Assembly (NCBI RefSeq): GCF_005502275.1
Contig: NZ_SWLZ01000010.1
Span: 62,001 to 126,000 of the forward strand
From: Robertmurraya siralis
Lineage (GTDB): Bacteria; Bacillota; Bacilli; Bacillales; Cytobacillaceae
Length of the DNA stretch: 64,000 nt
Reading direction: 5' to 3'
Positions 44,743-54,227 of the stretch are shown one piece after another; the first letter of the stretch is position 1; every line of letters begins with the position of its first letter. The translations under genes and the position numbers were made by a program. The notes beneath the pieces were generated by a model that worked only from the letters and a program-made list of their open reading frames with translations, was not told the DNA's origin and did no database searches.

Positions 44743-45489
44743 TTAAAATAACTTATCCATATACCCACGCGGCTCTTCATTCCAGATATCTTCCTCATTT
44801 GAGACGAGATCCAATAGCTCATTTAAAGCAGTGATCGCTTTCATACGGGCAATCAACTTTTGATCAATATATTCCAATGAGTGAATAGCCATTTCTTTTG
44901 CCCGTTTAAGATGTTGATTTTCTGTTTCAGATAATACTTCTCTAACAATATCCAATGACCACGCGGCACGAGAAACTGTTCGAATAATGAGGATTCGTCT
45001 GACATCTGCTGGTGAATACAAGCGATACCCGCTCTCTTGATGACGAATAGGATGAATAAGCTCCTCCAGCTCCCAATGCCGAATGGCTGATGCTGCTATC
45101 CCCGCAATTTCTGCTACTTCCCCAATCGTATAATAATCCTTTTTCTTACGACTTCGCTGAAACCATTCAACTTCCTCCACATCGAGCATCTCTACAACTT
45201 GTTCTGCTTGATGTCTTTCCTTTTGTAGCAGAGTTTGGACCTCGTTAATTCTCCACAGAACCTGCATAACTTCTCCTTTTTGAATCAACGGCATGATCTC
45301 TCGAACGAACTTCATCCCAAAACCAATATTCATCTTTACAATACATTGAAAATAAGCTGCATGGATGTTTGTATACTTTCGATAGCCATTTTCAGCTCTG
45401 GGTACTTCTGGAACAAGCCCCCATTCTTCATAATGCTTCAACGTGCTTGTTGACACATTACAAAGCCTCGCTATTTCAATACCCTTCAT
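44743..45489 (-). CDS. Double MerR-domain transcriptional regulator
   Basis: The protein has 248 residues and two MerR DNA-binding domains in one chain. The first (residues 1-70) reads GIEIARLCNVSTSTLKHYEEWGLVPEVPRAENGYRKYT. The second (119-185) reads YTIGEVAEIAGIAASAIRHWELEELIHPIRHQESGYRLYSPADVRR. Both have the wing and linking helix. There is no Cys-rich metal site. It is divergent from the UvrA-like gene and is probably its regulator. GGATGG and AGGG precede the ATG. Confidence 0.88.
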   Translation of the reverse strand: MKGIEIARLCNVSTSTLKHYEEWGLVPEVPRAENGYRKYTNIHAAYFQCIVKMNIGFGMKFVREIMPLIQKGEVMQVLWRINEVQTLLQKERHQAEQVVEMLDVEEVEWFQRSRKKKDYYTIGEVAEIAGIAASAIRHWELEELIHPIRHQESGYRLYSPADVRRILIIRTVSRAAWSLDIVREVLSETENQHLKRAKEMAIHSLEYIDQKLIARMKAITALNELLDLVSNEEDIWNEEPRGYMDKLF

Positions 45490-45705
45490 CCCTATACACC
45501 ATCCCTTTACTCTTCATTATCCCTAATTCACCCTTAAAGTACAACCTTCAAGAACATGCTAAACTTTTAAAAATCTTCTCCTATCAGAACAATTGCACAT
45601 TCACTAAAAGTAGGGGGATTGCATCAAAGTTGTATGATGGAAGAGCAGGTCCAAAGCTGATATAGCACCCAGCAGCAACTATGTGTACAACTTCCTTTTT
45701 AAAAA

Positions 45706-45782
45706 GACCTCAATATATGTCGGTGATGATTTTTGGACCTATCAGCAGTGTGAAACCTTGATTTCATACGCAATGAGCCAAA
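45706..45782. repeat. Diverged copy of the terminal-inverted-repeat element
   Basis: GACCTCAATATATGTCGGTG recalls the element's left end, followed by TGATTTTTGG and by GTGTGAAACC, a partial hairpin like that of copy 1. The other end is too diverged to place. Confidence 0.45.
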
Positions 45783-45955
45783 ATTCGTGGGAAAGTCCCA
45801 AAAGTATTGCGGCTTCTCAAAAAATTCGTTTTTCCTCAAGTTTTCAAAAAGCAGTGCCAAGTTTAACTTTTGGTACACACCGCTCTAGCCTGAAGTTCCC
45901 AAAAAAAAGAAAGAGTTCTCCATTAAAGGAATTCTGTGCTAAGCCTGTCCTCATA

Positions 45956-45982
45956 CTGGGTTCATGAGGACAACCTCAGCTT
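45956..45982 (+). repeat. Isolated hairpin unit of the 52-bp repeat family
   Basis: TGTCCTCAT and ATGAGGACA form a perfect 9-bp inverted repeat around a 9-nt loop. It has the same core as the repeats at 15.6 and 19.5 kb. It sits directly before the ribosome site of the UvrA-like gene. Confidence 0.7.
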
Positions 45983-46012
45983 TTAAAAAAAATAGAATAG
46001 GAGGATATTTAT

Positions 46013-48436
46013 ATGTTAGAGACCATTCGTATTGAAGGAGCACAAGAAAATAATTTAAAAAATATTACTTTGGATATTCCCAGAAATCAACTGGTGGTCA
46101 TTACTGGACCATCCGGTTCTGGAAAATCAACCCTTGCTTTTGATATATTGGAACGTGAATGTAATCGTCAATTTTTAGAATCAAGTGGGCTATCAACTGA
46201 TGTATTTGAACGGCCAAAGGTTGAACGAATCAGCGGTCTCTCCCCCTCCATTGCAATTGGTCAACATGTAACCAATCGTAATCCTCGCTCAACAGTTGGA
46301 ACCGTAACTGATCTCTATTCTTACTTGCGGAAGCTCTTTGAACAGAAAGGTGAGCGTCCATGCTCAGCTTGTGGTAAAACCCTGCCTTCACTACCAATCG
46401 GGGCAGATGAGAAAATGATAGTGTGTGAAAACTGTCAGAAAGCCCACAACCGGTTGACACGTGCTGATTTCTCATTCAATAAACCTTCCGGTGCCTGCCC
46501 TACTTGTTCGGGATTAGGTGTTGCAAAGGAAATTGACTTAAAACGACTCTTTAATCCAGATAAATCATTAATTAATGAAGGAGTAAGCATTTGGACTGGT
46601 TCATGGGGAGAATACAATACAAATGTGGTTACTGCTGGAAGCCAGTACTACGGCTTATCTATTACTGCGGACAAACCTATCAAGGACTTCTCAGAAATAG
46701 AGCTGGACTTTCTTTACTATGGTGCTGAGGATGAACGCTTCACACGTCACTTTCCTAATATCAAACCACCAAAAACTGTTGCAAAAGGAAAATTTGCTGG
46801 AGTATTAGGTGCTATGTGGCGTTCCTATAAAGAAAATGGAGAAAGTTCACAAGTGGCAGATTTTTTTAAATCCGAAACTTGTCCAGACTGTCACGGTGAA
46901 CGATTGCTCGAAGAGATTCGTTCCGTTCGTGTAAACAAAAAAAGATTGCCCGAACTTTCACTTCTTCCCTTAAATGAACTTTTACGTTGGGTACAAAACA
47001 CCAGTGAACTATTTGCTCACGAGGAAGATGAGATTTTAGCCACTGTTCTACATGATTTACATGAACGACTTGCCCGAATTTTACAAGTCGGACTAGGCTA
47101 TTTAACACTGGATCGGCAAGCCATCACTTTATCAGGGGGAGAAGCACAAAGATTACGCCTTGCCTCAATCTTAGGCTCCGGATTAACCGGTGTACTATAT
47201 ATTTTAGATGAACCAACAGCTGGATTGCACCCCCGCGATACAGATGGATTAATTGATGTCATGAAAAGTTTACGTGATCTAGGAAACACCGTTCTTGTTA
47301 TTGAGCACGACGAAACGGTCATGGAAGCAGCGGATCATTTAATTGATATTGGTCCAGGTGCTGGACGACTTGGGGGTGAGATTATAGGGGTTGGAACGAC
47401 CTCAGATCTTATGAAAAATCCAAACTCCATCACTGGTCGCACTCTTGGAAAAGATATTACCTTACCTTCCAAAGCTCGTAAAGGAAATGGGAAAGCATTA
47501 ACAATCAACAATGCTACAAAGCACAATTTGAAACGAGTTTCTGTTGACCTGCCTCTTGAAACCCTCACAGCTATAACGGGTGTTTCAGGCTCAGGAAAGT
47601 CGACATTAATTTTCGATGTTTTAGCCACTCAAGAAGGGTGTGACAGCATTTCCGGAATGGAAGAAATCGATTCAATTATTAATATTGGACAAAGTCCACT
47701 GGTTCGTATGGCACGGTCTAATGTTGCCACTTATCTCGATATCTATACGGATTTGCGCAAGCTCTTTGCCGAGCAAGAGCATGCTAAAAAACTGGGACTC
47801 ACAGCTAAATTTTTCTCATTCAACACAACTGGGGGACGCTGCGATCGCTGTGAAGGAATGGGGAAAGTGGACGTTGATCTACATTTTCTTTCCAATACAC
47901 AAGTAACTTGTCCAGAATGTAAAGGCAAACGATTTAAAGAAGAAGTGCTGGAGATAACAGTTAATGGATATACGATCTCAGACTTTTTAGAAATGAATGT
48001 GGAAGATGCGCTAAAGCATATAACTGGGAAAAAAGCGCAAACAAGATTAAACTTACTTGTCGATGTTGGCTTGGGATACCTTACTTTGGGACAGCAGCTT
48101 ACCACCTTATCTGGCGGTGAAGGGCAGCGCCTGAAACTGGCAAAAGAATTAAGCGGTTCTCAAAAAGGACACACACTCTATTTACTAGATGAACCAACGA
48201 GCGGGCTCCACACTTCAGATATTACACATCTGCACGAATTGCTAAATCGTCTAGTAGATGCAGGCAATTCAGTGATTATTGTCGAGCACAATATTCCAAT
48301 GATTTCTTCAAGCGACTATATAATTGACATGGGACCAAACGGTGGAATTGAAGGTGGAGAAGTTATTGCTACTGGAACTCCGAAAGAGTTAAAAGAAAAT
48401 TCACAATCTGTTACCGGAAAGTATATCTCTATCTAA
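46013..48436 (+). CDS. UvrA-like ATPase (short UvrA paralog)
   Basis: The protein has 807 residues; UvrA has about 940-960. Two ABC ATPase cores are complete: GPSGSGKSTLAF, LSGGEAQRLRLAS and LDEPTAGLHPRD in the first; GVSGSGKSTLIF, LSGGEGQRLKLAK and LDEPTSGLHTSD in the second. CxxC zinc pairs occur at CSACGK/CENCQK, CPTCSG, CPDCHG, CDRCEG and CPECKG. UvrA paralogs of this size act as resistance or DNA-repair accessory proteins against intercalating agents in some bacteria (family knowledge); the role here is inferred. It is divergent from a double MerR regulator. AGGAGG lies before the ATG. Confidence 0.9.
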   Translation: MLETIRIEGAQENNLKNITLDIPRNQLVVITGPSGSGKSTLAFDILERECNRQFLESSGLSTDVFERPKVERISGLSPSIAIGQHVTNRNPRSTVGTVTDLYSYLRKLFEQKGERPCSACGKTLPSLPIGADEKMIVCENCQKAHNRLTRADFSFNKPSGACPTCSGLGVAKEIDLKRLFNPDKSLINEGVSIWTGSWGEYNTNVVTAGSQYYGLSITADKPIKDFSEIELDFLYYGAEDERFTRHFPNIKPPKTVAKGKFAGVLGAMWRSYKENGESSQVADFFKSETCPDCHGERLLEEIRSVRVNKKRLPELSLLPLNELLRWVQNTSELFAHEEDEILATVLHDLHERLARILQVGLGYLTLDRQAITLSGGEAQRLRLASILGSGLTGVLYILDEPTAGLHPRDTDGLIDVMKSLRDLGNTVLVIEHDETVMEAADHLIDIGPGAGRLGGEIIGVGTTSDLMKNPNSITGRTLGKDITLPSKARKGNGKALTINNATKHNLKRVSVDLPLETLTAITGVSGSGKSTLIFDVLATQEGCDSISGMEEIDSIINIGQSPLVRMARSNVATYLDIYTDLRKLFAEQEHAKKLGLTAKFFSFNTTGGRCDRCEGMGKVDVDLHFLSNTQVTCPECKGKRFKEEVLEITVNGYTISDFLEMNVEDALKHITGKKAQTRLNLLVDVGLGYLTLGQQLTTLSGGEGQRLKLAKELSGSQKGHTLYLLDEPTSGLHTSDITHLHELLNRLVDAGNSVIIVEHNIPMISSSDYIIDMGPNGGIEGGEVIATGTPKELKENSQSVTGKYISI

Positions 48437-48683
48437 ATAAAAAGATGCAAAACCTGCTAAAAAAACAGGATATCACTTTGGAATTTAACTTGTGATCCCT
48501 TAGTTGCTTGAACGCTTAAAGCTTATTCCCATCAATTACTTAAAATGACAATTCAGGAAAAGAGACTGACTCGAGGGCTATTATATAACCTGAGACTGTC
48601 TCTTTCCTACTTCCAAACCGCAGGCTATGAGGCATCAGTGCCGCTAAAGGACATCTCTATCACCCTAACTCATTTCCCTTTTT
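48437..48683. terminator. Terminator region between convergent UvrA-like and response-regulator genes
   Basis: A large imperfect hairpin, GGAAAAGAGACTGACTC (about 48554-48570) with CTGAGACTGTCTCTTTCC, can end both genes. No other feature is seen. Confidence 0.6.
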
Positions 48684-49295
48684 TCACTCCTGTTTCCTTT
48701 GCCAGTAATAAATGGCTAACTGTGTTCTATCACGAAATTCTAATTTGTCTAAAATAACCGATAGCATATTTCGGACAGTTCCAACACTCAAAAAAAGCTG
48801 TTCAGCTATTTCCTTATTCGAAAATCCCTGAGCTATTAGCTCTACGATATCCGTCTCTCGTTCCGTTAAACCTTCCAAGGCTGCTTTTTCTGGTTCCGTA
48901 ATTGTTTTTAAAACATCTGCATCCAATATTGTGGAGCCTGCTTTTAATGCCCTAATTTGCTGAGCCATGTTTTCAATTGATGCCGATTTTAGCAAATACC
49001 CTGCCGCTCCCGCTTTTAATGCCAATCTAATATTCTTCTCATCCCGAAACGTCGTTAACATCATAATTTGGATAGAAGGCCATTGTTCTTTTATTCTTTT
49101 TGTACTTTCAATTCCATTGACAACTGGCATTTGTATATCCATTAAAATAACATCCGGTTGTTCATTTTGGCATAATTCCATCGCTTCTTGTCCATTCACT
49201 GCTATATGAATGACTTCCAAATCATGTTCCTTTCCAAGCAGTAACTGTAAGCTTTGACAAACAAGCGGATCGTCATCTACAATTAAAACCTTCAT
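48684..49295 (-). CDS. NarL/LuxR-type response regulator (LnrK-like)
   Basis: The protein has 203 residues. The receiver domain has DDDPLVCQSL, the phosphorylated Asp in DVILMDIQMPVVNG and a conserved Lys near LLKSAS. The C-terminal LuxR domain reads LTERETDIVELIAQGFSNKEIAEQLFLSVGTVRNMLSVILDKL. It overlaps the histidine kinase gene by 4 nt (ATGA) and is translated with it. It resembles the LnrK (YfiK) regulator of the linearmycin system. Confidence 0.88.
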   Translation of the reverse strand: MKVLIVDDDPLVCQSLQLLLGKEHDLEVIHIAVNGQEAMELCQNEQPDVILMDIQMPVVNGIESTKRIKEQWPSIQIMMLTTFRDEKNIRLALKAGAAGYLLKSASIENMAQQIRALKAGSTILDADVLKTITEPEKAALEGLTERETDIVELIAQGFSNKEIAEQLFLSVGTVRNMLSVILDKLEFRDRTQLAIYYWQRKQE

Positions 49296-50383
49296 CTATT
49301 TAACATCTCCTTATCCAAAGGAATAACACAAACGACTAAAAAGCCATTTTCATGACTGATAGATAAGCTGCCTCCCATGGAGCGGGAGCGCATTTGCAAA
49401 CTTCTTAACCCACTTCCTGTATGGCTCAGCTTTTTAGCTGTGCCATTATCCTTGATTGATAGACGCACAATCGATTCTGTCACCTGTAAATCCACTTCAA
49501 CCTTTGTAGCATTACTATGTTTGGCAACATTCGTTAAAGTTTCTTTCACACACGATTCTAACAGACTCCATATATGAACCGGAACCAAGAGCATATTTCC
49601 TGACTTTTTAAACTCAATATCCTTTTGTTGGAAATTTCGCACAACGCTCTCTAAGCTTTCCACACCGATTCGTGTCATTGGTGTCATATTATGGACAGTT
49701 TCCCTTAAACTTTTCGTACTACGCTCTAAACGATTTTTAACCTCCTGAAGAATTTTCTTGGCTTCTTCCGGTTCCTGAACATATTGATAAGCTTGTAAGG
49801 CGAGTGTTGCACCTGTTAAATCATGTCCTAAGTGATCATGAAGTTCTCTTGCTATCCGATATCTTTCCATTAGTTCCGCCTGATGGGAAACCGATTGATT
49901 CGCTTCCAGCAAATCTATTTTTATTCGTTCCAGTTCGTACCGGACCTTACGTTGCTCATCTATGTCTACCCTATACATTTCTTGATTTTTCAAGAAAATA
50001 AATGAAAAGACTCCAAAGAAGAATGCCTGGAAAAAAAACCAAAATAAGAAGGATGATGATGCCTGTGCAAAAAATACACCTGCGCATAGGAAAAGAGAAA
50101 ACAAGCATTTTCCCTTTAAAGCAAGTTCAAAAATAGGCAATGCGAAACCGTAATAAGCGATATCCGTATATGGAAAATAGAAAAAACAAATAAGAATATC
50201 TACTAGTACAAACCAAACTGGCAATGCAAAACGCCAGCGTAGACAAGTCATAAGCAGGAGCAGGAGGATAAGGATAAATGAACTAATCTGTGAGTCGCCT
50301 AGCACCCATAAATGAATAAAGGCACCCATCATTAAAAAACGCCAGCTATTTACAAATAGAAGCGGTTCCATTAGCTTTTTCAT
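49292..50383 (-). CDS. Sensor histidine kinase (HisKA_3/DesK class, LnrJ-like)
   Basis: The product has about 363 residues from the ATG at 50383 (AGAGG 9 nt upstream). Six N-terminal membrane helices (about residues 12-135) with little outside them suggest a membrane-sensing kinase. The phosphoacceptor is in RELHDHLGHDLTGATL. The N-box is NVAKHSNATKVEVD and the G-box is GSGLRSLQMRSRSMGG. It is coupled to the response regulator, and the pair probably drives the ABC genes upstream. Confidence 0.88.
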   Translation of the reverse strand: MKKLMEPLLFVNSWRFLMMGAFIHLWVLGDSQISSFILILLLLLMTCLRWRFALPVWFVLVDILICFFYFPYTDIAYYGFALPIFELALKGKCLFSLFLCAGVFFAQASSSFLFWFFFQAFFFGVFSFIFLKNQEMYRVDIDEQRKVRYELERIKIDLLEANQSVSHQAELMERYRIARELHDHLGHDLTGATLALQAYQYVQEPEEAKKILQEVKNRLERSTKSLRETVHNMTPMTRIGVESLESVVRNFQQKDIEFKKSGNMLLVPVHIWSLLESCVKETLTNVAKHSNATKVEVDLQVTESIVRLSIKDNGTAKKLSHTGSGLRSLQMRSRSMGGSLSISHENGFLVVCVIPLDKEMLNR

Positions 50384-50397
50384 CCTTATCAACCTCT

Positions 50398-51084
50398 TTA
50401 ATTAATTTTTCTTATACTTCCCACAATGACAAATACAATGGTATAAAGCCATAGCACCCCATTAATCAATAAAAAATCGAGGATCTCTTCACTAAAAACA
50501 ATCCATTTTAAACCTTCAGCCAGCCAATAGGTTGGGAATATGACCGCTACTCGTTTTAACAAATCAGGGAAGATCTCAATTGGAATCAGCAATCCACCAA
50601 GAACAACAATAATAAAGATTAATGACATATAAACCAGAAAGGAGGCATCTTTGTTACGATAAATAGAAATCCATGCTAATGCAATCGCTAATGAAGCAAA
50701 ACTAAAAGATCCATATAGAATGAAGAGCCAACCGGGTTGATAAAGCTCTTTTCCAAGAAGGACACCACCATATACAACAATAATACATTGCAGAATTAGA
50801 ATTATTGAATAAGCCAGTAAATTTTGACTTAAATACTGAAAATGACTTATTGGAGCTACGGCTAAACGTTTAACCACGCCTTTTTCGCGATCCTCAAGAA
50901 TAATGGTTGCCAATCGTATGCCGACAAATAAAATTAACAAGCCAAAATACTGATAACCATAAGGAAGAAAAGGCCACTCTTCTCCATTCGGCAAAAAAAT
51001 ACAAGCGATCGGGAAAAGGGTAAGAAAAATTATATTAGTTGTGTTACTGAAACTTCTTTTTAAAGCAAATTTAAAAATGGTCAC
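50398..51084 (-). CDS. ABC-2 type permease (LnrN-like)
   Basis: The product has about 228 residues with six membrane helices. The start is GTG at 51084 within GGTGAC, overlapping the TGA of the upstream gene by 4 nt; GGAGG lies 10 nt before it. A longer frame from 51165 would run into the coding region of the upstream permease. The ABC-2 signature loop (LEDREKGVVKRLAVAPISHFQYL) is visible. It forms the export channel with the second permease. Confidence 0.85.
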   Translation of the reverse strand: MTIFKFALKRSFSNTTNIIFLTLFPIACIFLPNGEEWPFLPYGYQYFGLLILFVGIRLATIILEDREKGVVKRLAVAPISHFQYLSQNLLAYSIILILQCIIVVYGGVLLGKELYQPGWLFILYGSFSFASLAIALAWISIYRNKDASFLVYMSLIFIIVVLGGLLIPIEIFPDLLKRVAVIFPTYWLAEGLKWIVFSEEILDFLLINGVLWLYTIVFVIVGSIRKIN

Positions 51085-51812
51085 CCTATTTTCCTCCTCC
51101 CTAAAATGAGCATCACCACAAATAAGATGATAATTGCTCCTAAGAGAATATTCGCTTGGAACCAAGCATCACCGATATTAGATTCTCCCATATCGCGAAT
51201 TGCACCCATCGATAAAGTCAATGGATTTCCATATGACCCTAAAAAATCGAAAAAGCCATTTTCAGGCATCGGGAAAAATAACCCAGCTAAAACTACAAAA
51301 CCAATCCCATACACTTCACTTAATCGTTCAGCAATTTTGAAATTTTTTACTGAGAACGTGAAAATCAAGCAAACAATGATCGATAAAACCGCCATCAAGG
51401 AAATAATATAAATCATCCACAGCCAATTCTGCCACATTACACCTAGAACAAATTGAGAATAAACCATTAGTAGAGCGCCTAATAGAGTGGAAAATAACGC
51501 ACCACACATCATAATCGAAAAAGCATACATTGTTTGATTAAAAGGTAAAGCATACATTCTTATTTTATTTTCTGTAAATAGATCATTGTAGATAAGGGAC
51601 ATGACAATTGAACCGCCAAACAACTGAAAAACAAGTACCTGAGTCATTGAAGTTTCGTTAATATATGGGACCCCTGATTCTGGGACAGCTCCTGAAAGGA
51701 TAAAAGAAAATACTGTAAGTAAAATGATGGGAACGACAAGCAGGAGTAATAAAACAATGTAGCTTCTCAGCATTCTTAATGCCGTAAATTTCACGGTTGA
51801 AAGTACCCGCAT
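51081..51812 (-). CDS. ABC-2 type permease (LnrM-like)
   Basis: The protein has 243 residues with six membrane helices. The first helix is preceded by a cytoplasmic stretch; YNDLFTENKIRMYALPFNQTMYAFS resembles the ABC-2 loop. It overlaps the ATPase stop by one base and is followed directly by the second permease. It is probably co-translated in the operon ATPase-permease-permease-kinase-regulator. Confidence 0.85.
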   Translation of the reverse strand: MRVLSTVKFTALRMLRSYIVLLLLLVVPIILLTVFSFILSGAVPESGVPYINETSMTQVLVFQLFGGSIVMSLIYNDLFTENKIRMYALPFNQTMYAFSIMMCGALFSTLLGALLMVYSQFVLGVMWQNWLWMIYIISLMAVLSIIVCLIFTFSVKNFKIAERLSEVYGIGFVVLAGLFFPMPENGFFDFLGSYGNPLTLSMGAIRDMGESNIGDAWFQANILLGAIIILFVVMLILGRRKIG

Positions 51813-52756
51813 TATTCTCCCCCCTTGTCTCTTAAATGCTTTCCAGTTAATGTTAGAAAGACGTCTTCAAGATTAGGTTTATCAGCCTGGATTCCAAGCA
51901 CCCCTGCATACTCCTTCACAATGGAGATAATCCGGTCTAAATTGCCCGAATGAACAGCTGAAATAACGGTGATTTGGCTTCCAGATACGATAACCTTTTT
52001 AACTCCAGCTATCTTCTCTAAGCTATGAATGGGGACACTTTCAGGATCAGTCACATCCATTTTCACTTTTTCTTCGTGCTGTACCGTTTGAATGAGTTCA
52101 TTTACTGTACCTTCCTTAATAATTTGACCTTGGTCCATAATCACCACTCTAGTAGCAATGGATTGAACTTCCTCCATATAGTGGGTTGTATATAAAATCG
52201 TCGTACCACTATCTCTCAATTTTTTTACCGCTTCTAAAATATAATTTCTTGACTGGGGATCAATTCCGACCGTCGGTTCATCCATAATCAATAGTTTTGG
52301 TCGATGTGTCAGGGCACAAGCAATATTTAATCTACGCTTCATTCCACCAGAAAACTTTGTTGGCATCTTTCCTCCCTTATCTGCCAAACCAACAAATTCC
52401 AATGCCTCTGCTACTCTTTTTTTCTTTTCTTCTCCTTTTAACCCATAAACCCCTGCAAAAAATTGCAAGTTCTCCTTTGCTGTTAATTCTTCAAATACCG
52501 TAATTTCCTGCGTAACTAAACCTATTTTTTCCTTATTTTGATTGGAAAACGGATTTTCTGTTTGTCCAAAAAGCTCCACTTTCCCCCGTTCAAAAGCAGT
52601 AATTCCGGTTAACGTCTGAATTAATGTTGTTTTTCCCGCTCCGTTCGGACCAAGCAAACCGATAATTTCTCCTTCTTGAATATCTAAATCTATATAATCC
52701 AGTACAAGCTGTGATCCATACCTTTTCACAACACCTTGCATAGAAGCAATCATCAT
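51812..52756 (-). CDS. ABC exporter ATP-binding protein (LnrL-like)
   Basis: The product has about 314 residues from the ATG at 52756 (AAAGGA 8 nt upstream). Walker A is GPNGAGKTTLIQ, the signature is FSGGMKRRLNIAC, Walker B is LLIMDEPTVGIDPQ, and the switch is TTHYMEE. The C-terminal extension with HSGNLDRIISIV and LEDVFLTLTGKHL is typical of drug-exporting ABC-2 ATPases. The operon order here (L-M-N-J-K) differs from the B. subtilis lnrJKLMN order. Confidence 0.88.
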   Translation of the reverse strand: MMIASMQGVVKRYGSQLVLDYIDLDIQEGEIIGLLGPNGAGKTTLIQTLTGITAFERGKVELFGQTENPFSNQNKEKIGLVTQEITVFEELTAKENLQFFAGVYGLKGEEKKKRVAEALEFVGLADKGGKMPTKFSGGMKRRLNIACALTHRPKLLIMDEPTVGIDPQSRNYILEAVKKLRDSGTTILYTTHYMEEVQSIATRVVIMDQGQIIKEGTVNELIQTVQHEEKVKMDVTDPESVPIHSLEKIAGVKKVIVSGSQITVISAVHSGNLDRIISIVKEYAGVLGIQADKPNLEDVFLTLTGKHLRDKGGE

Positions 52757-53498
52757 ATTGTTCATCCTTTCTTAACTTATTACCTCCATTATTCCAAAGT
52801 CCATTCTCCCTCGATAGTTACATTTGTCATTAAATAAAGCCGGACAAACATTCCATGTCAATAATAAGCAGTGGTAATCTCAGTAATAATCCTATCAAGG
52901 ATAATTCCTTTCATTGGCGACGATCAAAATACACGACCAATAGCCCCGCAAAATAACTGCAAATACATTTGTGGCTTACAAGTTGACGACTCTACCACAA
53001 TCCAAATGTAATACAAACTCCACTGCTGCAAATTCACATTGCCAAAAATATGTTCAACGTTAACTGAATTTATAGCTTAAAGCCATTCTACAACTCATTT
53101 TGAAGCATTATAATTGAACTTAAGCATGTTCTCCCGGTCTAGTAGCAAACATTATTGAAAAATATATCCGATTGAACGAGGGTAAACTTCATGGATCTAA
53201 AGTGGGAAACGAAGTATGTAATCTTTCACAACAGAATTTTCGCTGACTTCTTGAAGAGTATTTAAAAATGAATCTCACTTTTATTCCACAATTAAAACCA
53301 CCAGTTCATTTTGAACTAGTGGTTTTAATTTACTGGAATCCATGATTCTACTTCGGTGTTAAGACGATTCCCATTCGGTAATACTTCTCCCTGAAATTCA
53401 TTTTTTAGTTAAGGTTTCATTACTCACGGTGATCGAAAGCTAAACAAGATCATCCTCTTTTTTCTGACTAAACTAAGGAGTTCGCCTGGAAAAAACAC
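52757..53498. other. Intergenic region with relic-like sequence
   Basis: A large hairpin with stem ATTAAAACCAC and GTGGTTTTAAT (53291-53329) stands alone with no clear T-run. A plus-strand phrase NIIEKYIRLNEGKLHGSKVG (53149-53205) looks protein-like but runs into stops, so it is probably a relic. Promoter elements of the Lnr-like operon were not resolved. Confidence 0.4.
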
Positions 53499-54128
53499 TC
53501 AATCTTTTCCCTTTACTTGAATAAATCCCCATATTGTGAAAAGAAGCCAGCATCCACTTATTAAATAGGCACCGACAATATCACTTGGATAGTGCACCCC
53601 TAAGTAAATACGACTTATTCCAATAAGGGTGATAAATAAAGTACTAGTGCAGAGCAACATGATTCGGCCGCTTTCCTTAGGAATATGTCTCCATAACAAA
53701 AAGGTAATAATGCCATACAAGGATAGTGCTGCCATTGCATGTCCGCTAGGAAAACTGTACCCATCTTGAACAATCATTCTATAAAAGTTAGGTCGTTCTC
53801 TTTGAAAAAAAAATTTAAGTAGCACATTTAAAATCGCGGAACCAACTAGGACTATAATAAAGAGAATGATTTCAATTCGTTGATGAAATACCTTATATAA
53901 AATCAATACGATAATAATTGAAATCACAATTACTCGAACTTTATCACCGATATAGCTTAAAAACTTCATGATATAAGTGAATGTTGGATGTTCTAACCCT
54001 TGAATACTCTTTATTAGTTGTAGATCAATATTTTCTACGAAATCAGAATCATATACCATTGCTAAAAAGATAAAAAAAGCCAAACTAAAGAAACATAATA
54101 AAAGTAAATGATTGTATTTTGTTCTCAA
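53499..54128 (-). CDS. PAP2-family membrane phosphatase
   Basis: The protein has 209 residues with six membrane helices. The three PAP2 motifs are complete: KFFFQRERP, YSFPSGHAMA and SRIYLGVHYPSDI, with the catalytic His. The family dephosphorylates lipid phosphates such as undecaprenyl pyrophosphate or phosphatidic acid (family knowledge). TTG start behind GGTGGGG. It is monocistronic. Confidence 0.88.
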   Translation of the reverse strand: MRTKYNHLLLLCFFSLAFFIFLAMVYDSDFVENIDLQLIKSIQGLEHPTFTYIMKFLSYIGDKVRVIVISIIIVLILYKVFHQRIEIILFIIVLVGSAILNVLLKFFFQRERPNFYRMIVQDGYSFPSGHAMAALSLYGIITFLLWRHIPKESGRIMLLCTSTLFITLIGISRIYLGVHYPSDIVGAYLISGCWLLFTIWGFIQVKGKD

Positions 54129-54227
54129 TGATTTATCCCCACCAACTCATATGACTTTACATTTGTGTAAAAATAATTCACTCATTTTCTTTATCTTCCC
54201 CATTATTTTCTTATTTAATATGCTTTT

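Larger units (their letters stand above)
45490..46012. promoter_or_regulatory. Divergent MerR/UvrA-like promoter region with MITE and hairpin repeat
   Basis: It carries a diverged copy of the terminal-repeat element (45706-45782) and one isolated unit of the 52-bp repeat family (45956-45982), 30 bp before the UvrA-like start. Two frames open on the plus strand here are not supported by ribosome sites or family. Promoter elements were not resolved. Confidence 0.5.

Noticed and set aside
45683-45967. A 94-codon plus-strand frame in the MerR/UvrA-like intergenic region
   Set aside because: It runs through a degraded mobile element and has no ribosome site or homology.
46230-46617. Several minus-strand frames across the UvrA-like gene
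   Set aside because: They are shadows of a well-supported long coding frame with intact ATPase motifs.
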